Source: Bacteroidota bacterium (GTDB lineage: Bacteria > Bacteroidota > Bacteroidia > Chitinophagales > Chitinophagaceae). From it: DNA of 64,000 nucleotides. Position numbers and translations under genes: made by a program. The notes beneath the pieces are model-generated. The model made no database searches. It had not been told where the DNA came from and saw only the letters and a program-made list of their open reading frames with translations. Below, piece by piece: positions 10,365 through 17,845 of this stretch (within the stretch, counting starts at the first letter, position 1; each line of letters opens with the position of its first letter). The stretch is from assembly GCA_016706595.1 (NCBI GenBank), contig JADJJH010000002.1, forward strand, positions 248,001 through 312,000, read 5' to 3'.

Positions 10365-10525
10365 TGGAATTTGTAGAACATAATCGGGCAAAAATGAGAA
10401 GGATGGCTAAGGATAAATTGAAGTAAGATAATTCATAGATAAATAGCCATGTAAAATTTTAAGTGTACGTTTCTACAATTCAATTAAACTTTAATTATGT
10501 ATTATGGCACGAAATATGATTATCG

Positions 10526-10533
10526 TATATTTG
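10526..10533 (+). promoter_or_regulatory. Candidate -7 promoter box for the multipass membrane protein
   Basis: TATATTTG matches TAnnTTTG and lies 14 nt upstream of the ATG at 10548, leaving only a very short leader. Confidence 0.45.
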
Positions 10534-10547
10534 TTTAACACTTCCCT

Positions 10548-12176
10548 ATGAATACTTCCATGCGCGAATTACCTCTGGTTGTATTGGCTATTTTAGCCAT
10601 AGGTTGCATGATTGCCATTCTACTTTCTATTATCACCATTAAACTTTACAAAAGAGAACTTTTAAAAGGGATGGGTTATAATGAGATTAGCGACCATGAA
10701 GAGCATGATATTGATTTGAGTGATTTAGAACCCTCAGCAAATTCAAGTTTTAAAGTATTGCCTATTGCCGAATTGCAATTGCCACCTAGCGGAATTTATT
10801 TCAAAATTCGGGAGACGCTTGGTTATCATTGGTTTGTTTATATCGCTATGTGTTTGGCATTTTCGTTGGTGATATCTTTGAGTAATATTATTGGAAGTAA
10901 CGACTACGGACTTCAACATGTATTCTTTTTTACAACGATTTCTGCTTTTCCCATTGTGCCGATTTCGATGATATTACTTACCAGTGGATGGAAGGATAAT
11001 TTGATCATACTGTCGATACTCGCTTTTGTTTTTATTACGCTTAGTTTTGTAAGTTCCAATGGATTGTATTCATTTTCGGTTGCGATATTAATTTTTAGCG
11101 TCTTCAATTGTATTCCAGGCATTTTTATTTTATTACTTCGCTTACCGGGTATTAAATCATTAGGGTTATTTACTTTTTCGTTTGTTTTATTTTGCATTTT
11201 TGGACCATCTATTAGCGCCTATATTTTACATGCATATCCGCAAGTATTGCATAAAATGGGTTTAGGCTTTTTAGATTTTTTACAGCCTAACTTAATTCCG
11301 ATTAGTGTTTGGATAGCGATTGTATTGGCCATTTCGTTATTGATAGCTTTTTTAATTCACAACAGAATTAAATCATTTTACCTAAAAAAATTGGTGAATG
11401 ATATGCAACTCAATGCCGATGCATGTATTGTAATTTGTAGCATTACGTATAGCGTTTTTGTGGCTTATCAAAATCCGGCTAATGTGCTATTTTCTTTAAT
11501 GGCATTTCCCGCTTATAAAATTACAGGCTATCTTTTATTTTATATTTTACGCAAGCGGAAAGTGGTTAGTTATTCACCACGTCTTTTATACTTACGAGTA
11601 TTTGCATTAGGCGCTGAAAGTAGAAATTTGTTTGATCGAATTTTAAAACATTGGCGTTATGTAGGCAGTATACAAATGATTAGTGGACCCGATTTAGCAA
11701 CCGCTACCGTTGAACCCCATGAAATTATTTCGTATGTAACCGGACAAATCGACAATTCGTTTTGTAGTAATCAAGCATCTATTAATCGCAAAATAAAGCA
11801 AGCCGATACCTTACCCGATTTAGATGGAACGCATAGAGTAAATGAATTTTTTTGTAGAGATAATAATTGGCAAGAAGCTTTACTTGAACTTACCCTTAAC
11901 AGTGAAATTATTTTGATGGATTTGCGAAGTTTTAAAGAAGTGCATACAGGTTGTTGTTACGAAATTGAAACCCTTATTCAACACGTGGCTTTAGAGAAAA
12001 TTATCTTTTTAGTAGATGGGTATACCGATATGGATTTTACCATGCAAGTATTTGGCAAAACCTTTCAAAACCTTTCAAAAACTAACGAAGCACATAAACT
12101 TATATTTTATAGAATTCGAAATCAATACAATAGCGATTTAGATAAGCTTATGAATTTGCTTTGTAGCAAAGTGTAG
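10548..12176 (+). CDS. Multipass membrane protein with cytosolic Rossmann-like C-terminal domain (unrecognised)
   Basis: This 542-residue protein is not one I can name. Residues about 9-31 form a first membrane helix, followed by a charged segment (about 32-85) and seven or eight further hydrophobic helices between about 93 and 340. A soluble tail of about 200 residues begins at SYSPRLLYLRVFALGAESR. The tail alternates strands and helices: LLYLRVFAL, a helix ending HWRYVG, IQMISGPDLATA, a conserved-looking HRVNEFFCRDNNW segment, SEIILMDLRSF, a GCCYEIETL helix and KIIFLVDGYTD. This layout resembles a TIR- or SLOG-like Rossmannoid nucleotide-binding fold, but that is inference from the pattern alone. 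The gene stands alone between repeat-rich gaps. A sensor or effector role at the membrane is possible but unproven. Confidence 0.7.
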   Translation: MNTSMRELPLVVLAILAIGCMIAILLSIITIKLYKRELLKGMGYNEISDHEEHDIDLSDLEPSANSSFKVLPIAELQLPPSGIYFKIRETLGYHWFVYIAMCLAFSLVISLSNIIGSNDYGLQHVFFFTTISAFPIVPISMILLTSGWKDNLIILSILAFVFITLSFVSSNGLYSFSVAILIFSVFNCIPGIFILLLRLPGIKSLGLFTFSFVLFCIFGPSISAYILHAYPQVLHKMGLGFLDFLQPNLIPISVWIAIVLAISLLIAFLIHNRIKSFYLKKLVNDMQLNADACIVICSITYSVFVAYQNPANVLFSLMAFPAYKITGYLLFYILRKRKVVSYSPRLLYLRVFALGAESRNLFDRILKHWRYVGSIQMISGPDLATATVEPHEIISYVTGQIDNSFCSNQASINRKIKQADTLPDLDGTHRVNEFFCRDNNWQEALLELTLNSEIILMDLRSFKEVHTGCCYEIETLIQHVALEKIIFLVDGYTDMDFTMQVFGKTFQNLSKTNEAHKLIFYRIRNQYNSDLDKLMNLLCSKV

Positions 12177-12666
12177 GGATTAAGGATGCATTTCAACTTA
12201 ATAAATATAGAAGAGACTGCTTTGTGCCTCACAGTGACTATCTCGATTCCATGTTTAGTGTCTCCACTTACAATTATTAAATTTGACTCCATGGTTTGTG
12301 TCTTCACAAACCATTATTAATTCACATAAATTTATTAAATTCTTGCCATTCGCATGTCGGGTTGTGCCGACACAAACCAAAGAGGAAAATTATCTATTCC
12401 TCAGCACTTCTCTGAAGCTACGAAGTTGCTTTACTCTATTTGTATAAAAAGAGAAGGATATCTCCGTGTTCTCATAGGCACAACTCTTCCTCTCTTTCTC
12501 TGCGCCTCCGCGGTGAAAAACACATTCGGCAAAAATGCGTGAGTGGAAAAATAAATTTACGCACTTAGCGGTAAAATAAACTACCCAAAAAACTTGCCTT
12601 ATATCAGTCAATTAGCTGAGGTAAAAGATTTAACTCAAACGACTAAAAAATGAAAAACACACGATT
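12177..12666. repeat. 490-bp repeat-rich intergenic region (hairpin cluster and dispersed repeat)
   Basis: I see no gene here. Between about 12245 and 12384 there are three related palindromes. The middle one is a perfect 10-bp stem (atggtttgtg at 12291-12300 with cacaaaccat at 12305-12314). A weaker copy lies about 40 bp before it (12245-12278) and a third near 12360-12384 (ggttgtg, ccga, cacaaacc). From about 12465 to 12530 there is a stretch resembling the 'ctctgcgcctccgcggtgaaa' word that recurs between genes in many bacterial genomes, with a shorter echo (cttagcggtaaaa) near 12565. Confidence 0.5.
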
Positions 12667-13656
12667 TTAAAACTGTGGCAATACCGGTTTATTATGCATA
12701 ATCTTCTCAATTTTTTCAATCACTTCAGGTGTAAGTTTTGGCAAAATATCTAAACTAGCTATGGTTTCAACCAACTGTGGTTTTTTTGTCGCACCTAAAA
12801 TAGCCGTACTCACATGTGGATTATGTATACACCAAGCAATACTTAATTGGGGTAAGCTAATTTGCAAATCCAAAGCAAGTTTATTTAGTTTTTTAGCTTT
12901 GTCTAATTTCTCTTTTGTAAGCCATCGCTCCGCAAGCCATTCAAAACCTTTCATAGTTAACCTCGAATTTTTAGGAATCGTCTCAAGGTATTTTCCGCTA
13001 AGCAAGCCACATGCCAATGGGCTCCAAATGGTAGTACCTAAACCTACCGTTCGATACACATCCATATACTCTTTCTCAATTTTTTCGCGCTCAAATAAAT
13101 TGTATTGAGGTTGTTCCATGGTTGGACCCATAAGTTTATACTCAGCGGCTACTCTATGTGCTTCCATAATTTCAACGGCACTCCATTCGCTACATCCCCA
13201 ATACAAAATTTTGCCTTGTTGAATTAGGGTATTCATAGCAAAAACTGTTTCTTCAATGGGGGTTTGCTTATCGGCTCTATGACAAAAAAACAAATCCAAA
13301 TAATCAACTTGTAAACGTTGTAAAGCTTCGTTGCATGCTTCAATAATATGCTTTCTGCTTAAGCCGGTTTGATTGGGTTTATTGTCTGTTCCGCGCCAGC
13401 CAAAATACACTTTGCTGCTAACGCAATAACTTGTTCTATCCCATTTCTTCTTTTTTAAAACACGACCCATCATTTTTTCGCTTTCACCTAATGCATACAC
13501 TTCTGCATTATCAAAAAAATTCACGCCTTGGTCGTAGGCGTAACTCATTAATTCTTCAGCTCGTTTATCATCAATTTGTTTGTGAAAACTTACCCAACTG
13601 CCAAACGATAAAACGCTCAATTGTAAACCCGATTTTCCTAATCTTCTGTATTGCAT
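12667..13656 (-). CDS. Aldo/keto reductase, potassium-channel beta-subunit-like
   Basis: This 329-residue cytoplasmic NADPH-dependent oxidoreductase of the AKR superfamily is closest in look to the KCNAB/YghZ-type branch (opening MQYRRLGKSGLQLSVLSFGS, later QPQYNLFERE). The catalytic tetrad is present: Asp49 and Tyr54 in FFDNAEVY, Lys82 in SSKVYFG and His126 in FCHRAD. The C-terminal cofactor-binding segment (STAILGATKKPQL) is intact. The family reduces aldehydes and ketones; the substrate here is unknown. It diverges from the S9 peptidase gene, whose start lies 87 bp away. Confidence 0.9.
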   Translation of the reverse strand: MQYRRLGKSGLQLSVLSFGSWVSFHKQIDDKRAEELMSYAYDQGVNFFDNAEVYALGESEKMMGRVLKKKKWDRTSYCVSSKVYFGWRGTDNKPNQTGLSRKHIIEACNEALQRLQVDYLDLFFCHRADKQTPIEETVFAMNTLIQQGKILYWGCSEWSAVEIMEAHRVAAEYKLMGPTMEQPQYNLFEREKIEKEYMDVYRTVGLGTTIWSPLACGLLSGKYLETIPKNSRLTMKGFEWLAERWLTKEKLDKAKKLNKLALDLQISLPQLSIAWCIHNPHVSTAILGATKKPQLVETIASLDILPKLTPEVIEKIEKIMHNKPVLPQF

Positions 13657-13742
13657 TGTTGAAATTTAATCTGGCTAAAGTAATGATTATACTTCCATTA
13701 TTTCCTTATTTATGCTATTTTGGATGCTTAAAATTTATTTAT

Positions 13743-15683
13743 ATGCGATTTTCTCTATTACTTGGTTTGAGTTTATTTTTTGTGGGCCATAGTAAAGCCC
13801 AATCTGTGCTTACACCCGAAGCTTTACTTACTATTGGCAGGGTAAGTGCAAAAGGTTTAAGTAAAGATGGAAAGCTTTTATACTACAGTGTTTCGGTACC
13901 AGTGATGAGTGAAAATAAAAGTAAGACTAAACATTTCGCATTACCATTATCAGGAGGAAATGCATCTGAAATAAAAGAATTACCCGTATCAGAATTTATT
14001 ACCATCGAAAAAGGTGGTGATAATAGCAAGGCATCACCCGATGGAAAGCATGCTTTGTTTACACGTGAAGTAAAAATGCATAAAGTGCAAGGCAGCGATT
14101 ATTATCCTTCACTCACAAAATCAAATGCCCAGATTTATGATAACTTAAATCAACGGCATTGGGATACTTGGGAAGATGGCGAATATGCCCATGTGTTTGT
14201 AGCCGATTTAGTTGCCGGATTTGCCATCAAAGAAAAAGATATCATGGAAGGCGAAATGTTTGATAGTCCGCAAAAACCTTTTGGTGGTGACGAAGATGTC
14301 TTGTTTTCACCTGATGGAAATCAAATTTTGTATGTATGCAAAAAGAAGTTTGGTAAAGAGTATGCCATAAGTACCAATACCGATATTTATATGTATGATA
14401 TTCGAACCGGCAATACCGAAAATATTACCAAGGATATGATGGGTTACGATACCAATCCGGTGTTTAGTAAAGATGGTACCAAATTAGCTTGGCTAAGTAT
14501 GCAACGTGATGGTTTTGAAGCCGATAAAAATGAATTATGGGTGATGGACTGGGCAAGTAAAACTAAACAATGCCTTACCCGCGATTGGGATGAAAGCGTA
14601 AGTAGTTTTCATTGGGCTAATGATCATGAAACAATTTATTTTGTAGCACCTTACCATGGTACCGAGCAATTATTTCAAGTACACAAAAGTGAAGACACTG
14701 AATCACCTTACCAAGTAAAAAAAATTGCTAGCGGACAATTTGATGTGAATGGAATTGCGGCTCAAACAGGCAATCAACTAATCGTTTCACGTACCGATAT
14801 GAATCATGCTGCCGAATTGTATAGCGTTGATATTTCATCGGGTGCAATGAAACAACTTACGCATGTAAACGACGATTTTTATGCAGGCTTAACTATGTGT
14901 CAAGTGCGTGAGCGATATACAGAACTCGATAACGGACAACAAGTTTTTTCGTGGGTGATTTATCCTCCGGGATTTGACTCAACAAAAAAATATCCTATGT
15001 TGTTGTATTGTCAGGGCGGACCGCAAAGTGCACTTACCCAATTTTATTCGTTTCGATGGAATTTTCAATTAATGGCAAGTAATGGTTATATAATTATAGC
15101 ACCTAACCGAACCGGTATGCCTGGATGGGGAACAAAATGGAATGAAGATATTAGTAAAAATTGGGGCGACGAACCGATGCGTGATTATTTAGCGGTAGTA
15201 GATGACTTGTCGGAAGAAGCCTATATTGATAAATCGAGAAGAGGTGCTGTAGGAGCCAGTTACGGAGGATATTCGATTTTTATGTTGGCAGGCATTCATG
15301 AAAATAGATTTAAAACATTGATTGCGCATGATGGTTTATTTGATTTAAAAAGTTGGTATGGAACTACCGAAGAATTGTGGTTTGCCAATTGGGATATTGG
15401 CGGCAATTATTGGGATGGCGATGAGGCAGCCATGAAGAGTTATGAAAAGTATAGTCCGAGTAATTATATTGATAAATGGAATACCCCGATTATGATTTAT
15501 CAGGGTGGAAAAGATTATCGCGTGCCGGTTGAACAAGGTATGCAAGCATTTCAAGCGGCACAATTAAAAGGGCTCAACAGTCGCTTTATTTTCATGCCAG
15601 AAGAAAACCATTGGGTATTGAAACCACAAACAGCCATGGTTTGGCATAAAGAGTTTTATAGATGGCTGAAGGAAACTTTGTAA
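13743..15683 (+). CDS. S9-family serine peptidase (prolyl oligopeptidase/acylaminoacyl-peptidase type)
   Basis: This exported peptidase (646 residues) starts at the ATG at 13743, which opens a signal peptide (MRFSLLLGLSLFFVGHSKAQ). The frame continues upstream to 13431, but there it lies antisense to the aldo/keto reductase, so that extension is not used. An N-terminal beta-propeller (about 25-400) with WD40/TolB-like blades (SPDGKHALF, SKDGTKLAWLS) precedes the alpha/beta-hydrolase domain. The triad is Ser506 (GASYGGYS), Asp591 (GGKDYRVP) and His623 (EENHWVL). It probably trims peptides in the periplasm. No T9SS tail is seen. Confidence 0.93.
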   Translation: MRFSLLLGLSLFFVGHSKAQSVLTPEALLTIGRVSAKGLSKDGKLLYYSVSVPVMSENKSKTKHFALPLSGGNASEIKELPVSEFITIEKGGDNSKASPDGKHALFTREVKMHKVQGSDYYPSLTKSNAQIYDNLNQRHWDTWEDGEYAHVFVADLVAGFAIKEKDIMEGEMFDSPQKPFGGDEDVLFSPDGNQILYVCKKKFGKEYAISTNTDIYMYDIRTGNTENITKDMMGYDTNPVFSKDGTKLAWLSMQRDGFEADKNELWVMDWASKTKQCLTRDWDESVSSFHWANDHETIYFVAPYHGTEQLFQVHKSEDTESPYQVKKIASGQFDVNGIAAQTGNQLIVSRTDMNHAAELYSVDISSGAMKQLTHVNDDFYAGLTMCQVRERYTELDNGQQVFSWVIYPPGFDSTKKYPMLLYCQGGPQSALTQFYSFRWNFQLMASNGYIIIAPNRTGMPGWGTKWNEDISKNWGDEPMRDYLAVVDDLSEEAYIDKSRRGAVGASYGGYSIFMLAGIHENRFKTLIAHDGLFDLKSWYGTTEELWFANWDIGGNYWDGDEAAMKSYEKYSPSNYIDKWNTPIMIYQGGKDYRVPVEQGMQAFQAAQLKGLNSRFIFMPEENHWVLKPQTAMVWHKEFYRWLKETL

Positions 15684-15720
15684 AGGAAGGAGTCTTTTGA
15701 GATGCTCTTAAGTTGAATGT

Positions 15721-15809
15721 ATTGTGGCAGTGATTGCAGCGGATACCCCGCATCCCGACGCCTCGTTGGGAGCGGAGTATGAGCGGAAAGCACGAGTGCC
15801 ACCCAAATT
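15721..15809 (-). repeat. GC-rich intergenic repeat, copy A
   Basis: This stretch is much more GC-rich than its surroundings and is bounded by short inverted ends (gtggca at 15724-15729 and tgccac at 15798-15803). Read on the minus strand it shares blocks, in the same order, with 33160-33290 and 53079-53190: 'atttggg', 'gctttccgctc' and 'cgtcgggatgcgggg', then 'ccgctgcaatcactgccac'. It lies between the S9 peptidase and EnvC-like genes. Confidence 0.65.
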
Positions 15810-15856
15810 AAAAATTCATTTAATAAGAAATTAGCATATTCTTAGGTTTTAAAAAT

Positions 15857-15864
15857 TATTTTTG
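15857..15864 (+). promoter_or_regulatory. Candidate -7 promoter box for the EnvC-like gene
   Basis: TATTTTTG fits TAnnTTTG and ends 11 nt before the ATG at 15876. Confidence 0.4.
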
Positions 15865-15875
15865 TCGACTTGCTC

Positions 15876-17705
15876 ATGGGAATAAAAAAATATATGCTAT
15901 TGCTTGTTATGCTACTACTTGGATATCAAGGGATGGCACAACAAAAATTAAAGAATCAATCGCGCGAGCAATTAGAGTCACAACGAATGTCGATACTCGA
16001 AGAAATTAAGCGCACCACGGCTGAGCTCACTGAATTACGAAAAGATAAAAAGGCATCACTTTCTGAACTTAAAGCGTTGCAAGCCAAGTTGGGAGCGCGC
16101 CAATCATTGATATCGAATATCAATAAAGAAATTGATATCATAGAGAACCGCATTAATATGGCAAATAAAGATGTGGTAGTGTTACGAACCGAGCTGGATA
16201 CCTTAAAAAAGCAATATGCCGAGATGGTGAGGTACACGTATAAAAATCGTACCTCGGCAGATATGATTGTCTTTTTATTTTCATCATCAACGTTTAACGA
16301 TGCACTTCGACGATTACAATATGTAAAACAATATCGAAGTTACCGAGCCGATCAAGCCGTAAAAATTACCTCGGCTGGAAAGCAACTTAAGAATAAAATC
16401 AGTGTATTAAATCAACAAAAACTTCAAAAAGATTTTGTGTTGATGGCACAACAACAACAAAGCAAAATTTTGGAAGCCGAAACGGCCGAAAAAAATAAGG
16501 TGGTTGTTGAGTTAAAAGGCAAGGAAAAAGATTTGATTGTAGACTTGGCAAGAAAGAAAAAATCGGCTGATGAATTGAATAGAGCCATTTCGAATGCAAT
16601 TAAGAGAGAAATTGAATTGGCGCGAAAACGTTCGCAAGAAGAAGCTCGGGAACGAAAATTAGCAGAAGGTAAAACCAAACGAGAAGCCGAAGAACGAAGA
16701 ATAGAAATAGCCAAAAAGCAACAAGCCGAAAAAGAGAAACAAGCCTTAATTGATAAGCAAAAAAGAGAAGAGCAAGAACGTAAATTGGTGCAAGATCGAA
16801 AAGATCGGGAAGCACGTGAATTAGCATTGGCGAATGAAAAAAGAAAGCAATTAGAGGCTGAAAAAAATGCCAGTAAATTATCGGAATCGCTACGTATAGA
16901 AAAAGAAAAATTATTGGCTATTGAACGTAAGAAACAAGATGAAAAAGAGCGTCAACTGAAAGAAGAGAAGCTCAAGCAAGATGGAAAACAGAAGCAATTA
17001 TTAGCCGAGAAACAACGACAAGAAGAATATCAAAGGCAATTAGTTGAAGATCGGAAACGTCAAGAAAGGGATCAGGCCAGAGTGAATTCGGGCATGCCGG
17101 TTTATAACCCTCGTTATGTAAAAACCGTTGCAGAAAGTGAACGTCCTAGCATTGCCGCAAATACAAGTCCGGCTGCACCGGCAAGCAATAATGCACCTTC
17201 TGATAATCGAGCAAATCCATCAGTAAAAACTTTTGAAAAAGACGACTATAAATTTTCGCTTACACCTGCCGAAAGGGAATTGACTAATAACTTTGAAGCC
17301 AATAGAGGACGATTACCATGGCCGGTTGAGAAAGGTTATGTTGCCGAGCATTTCGGAAAAAATAAGCATCCCTTATTTAATGTGGTTACCGAAAATTACG
17401 GGGTTGATATTAAAACAAGTATTGGAGCTACTGCACGTGCAGTATTTTCGGGTGAGGTAAATTCAATCATCAATATTCCGGGTATGGGCATGACCGTTTT
17501 AATTAATCATGGATCGTTTTATACCGTATATTCTAAGCTAAGTAAAGTGAATGTTTCGAAAGGTTCGCGAGTAAATATGAAGCAAAGTATTGGAACAGTT
17601 TCTACTGATGATGATGGCAATACGCAAATTCATTTCGAGATTTGGAAAGTAGGTGCAAATGGTTCGCCTTATAAGGTGAATCCTGAGCAATGGGTGGCGC
17701 AATAG
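15876..17705 (+). CDS. EnvC-like murein hydrolase activator (coiled coil plus degenerate M23/LytM domain)
   Basis: The protein has 609 residues from the ATG at 15876; a TTG six bases upstream is possible but less likely. The layout is a signal peptide (about 1-21, ending GYQGMAQ), very long coiled coils rich in K, E, Q and R (about 22-425), a low-complexity linker (NTSPAAPASNNAPSDN), and a C-terminal LytM/M23 fold (about 490-605). The zinc ligands are incomplete: the usual H in the HxGxD motif is N (ENYGVDI), although HGSFYTVYSKL and IHFEIW remain. This fits EnvC-type proteins, which activate amidases during septum splitting rather than cutting murein themselves. It acts in the periplasm. Confidence 0.88.
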   Translation: MGIKKYMLLLVMLLLGYQGMAQQKLKNQSREQLESQRMSILEEIKRTTAELTELRKDKKASLSELKALQAKLGARQSLISNINKEIDIIENRINMANKDVVVLRTELDTLKKQYAEMVRYTYKNRTSADMIVFLFSSSTFNDALRRLQYVKQYRSYRADQAVKITSAGKQLKNKISVLNQQKLQKDFVLMAQQQQSKILEAETAEKNKVVVELKGKEKDLIVDLARKKKSADELNRAISNAIKREIELARKRSQEEARERKLAEGKTKREAEERRIEIAKKQQAEKEKQALIDKQKREEQERKLVQDRKDREARELALANEKRKQLEAEKNASKLSESLRIEKEKLLAIERKKQDEKERQLKEEKLKQDGKQKQLLAEKQRQEEYQRQLVEDRKRQERDQARVNSGMPVYNPRYVKTVAESERPSIAANTSPAAPASNNAPSDNRANPSVKTFEKDDYKFSLTPAERELTNNFEANRGRLPWPVEKGYVAEHFGKNKHPLFNVVTENYGVDIKTSIGATARAVFSGEVNSIINIPGMGMTVLINHGSFYTVYSKLSKVNVSKGSRVNMKQSIGTVSTDDDGNTQIHFEIWKVGANGSPYKVNPEQWVAQ

Positions 17706-17710
17706 TACTA

Positions 17711-17748
17711 TGCGAATTTGCTAATTTGCGAATGAGTAAATTCGGCAA
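17711..17748. repeat. Inverted copy of the 'attcgcaaatt' low-complexity repeat
   Basis: The word tgcgaatttgctaatttgcg followed by aatgagtaaattcggcaatg is the reverse complement, imperfectly repeated, of the word at 168-209. It lies just after the EnvC-like stop codon. Confidence 0.4.
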
Positions 17749-17834
17749 TGAGTTTTATGCTTTGTAATTAAATGCATGTTCTTAGTATTGTAGATTGTAC
17801 TTTGAAAATTGCCAGATTTTTTAAAAATTTATCC

Positions 17835-17842
17835 TACTTTTG
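17835..17842 (+). promoter_or_regulatory. Candidate -7 promoter box for guaB
   Basis: TACTTTTG matches TAnnTTTG and ends 3 nt before the ATG at 17846. A TTG lies 23 nt upstream (17809-17811), as a weak -33 candidate. Transcription would begin at or next to the start codon. Confidence 0.5.
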
Positions 17843-17845
17843 CAC

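Noticed and set aside
12354..12542. A 62-codon + strand frame and an overlapping minus-strand frame in the repeat-rich gap
   Set aside because: Both run across the ctctgcgcctccgcgg word and translate it into LFLCASAV-like residues, a typical false gene from this repeat.
13431..13742. The 104-codon N-terminal extension of the S9 peptidase
   Set aside because: It is antisense to the aldo/keto reductase, and a clear signal peptide starts at 13743.
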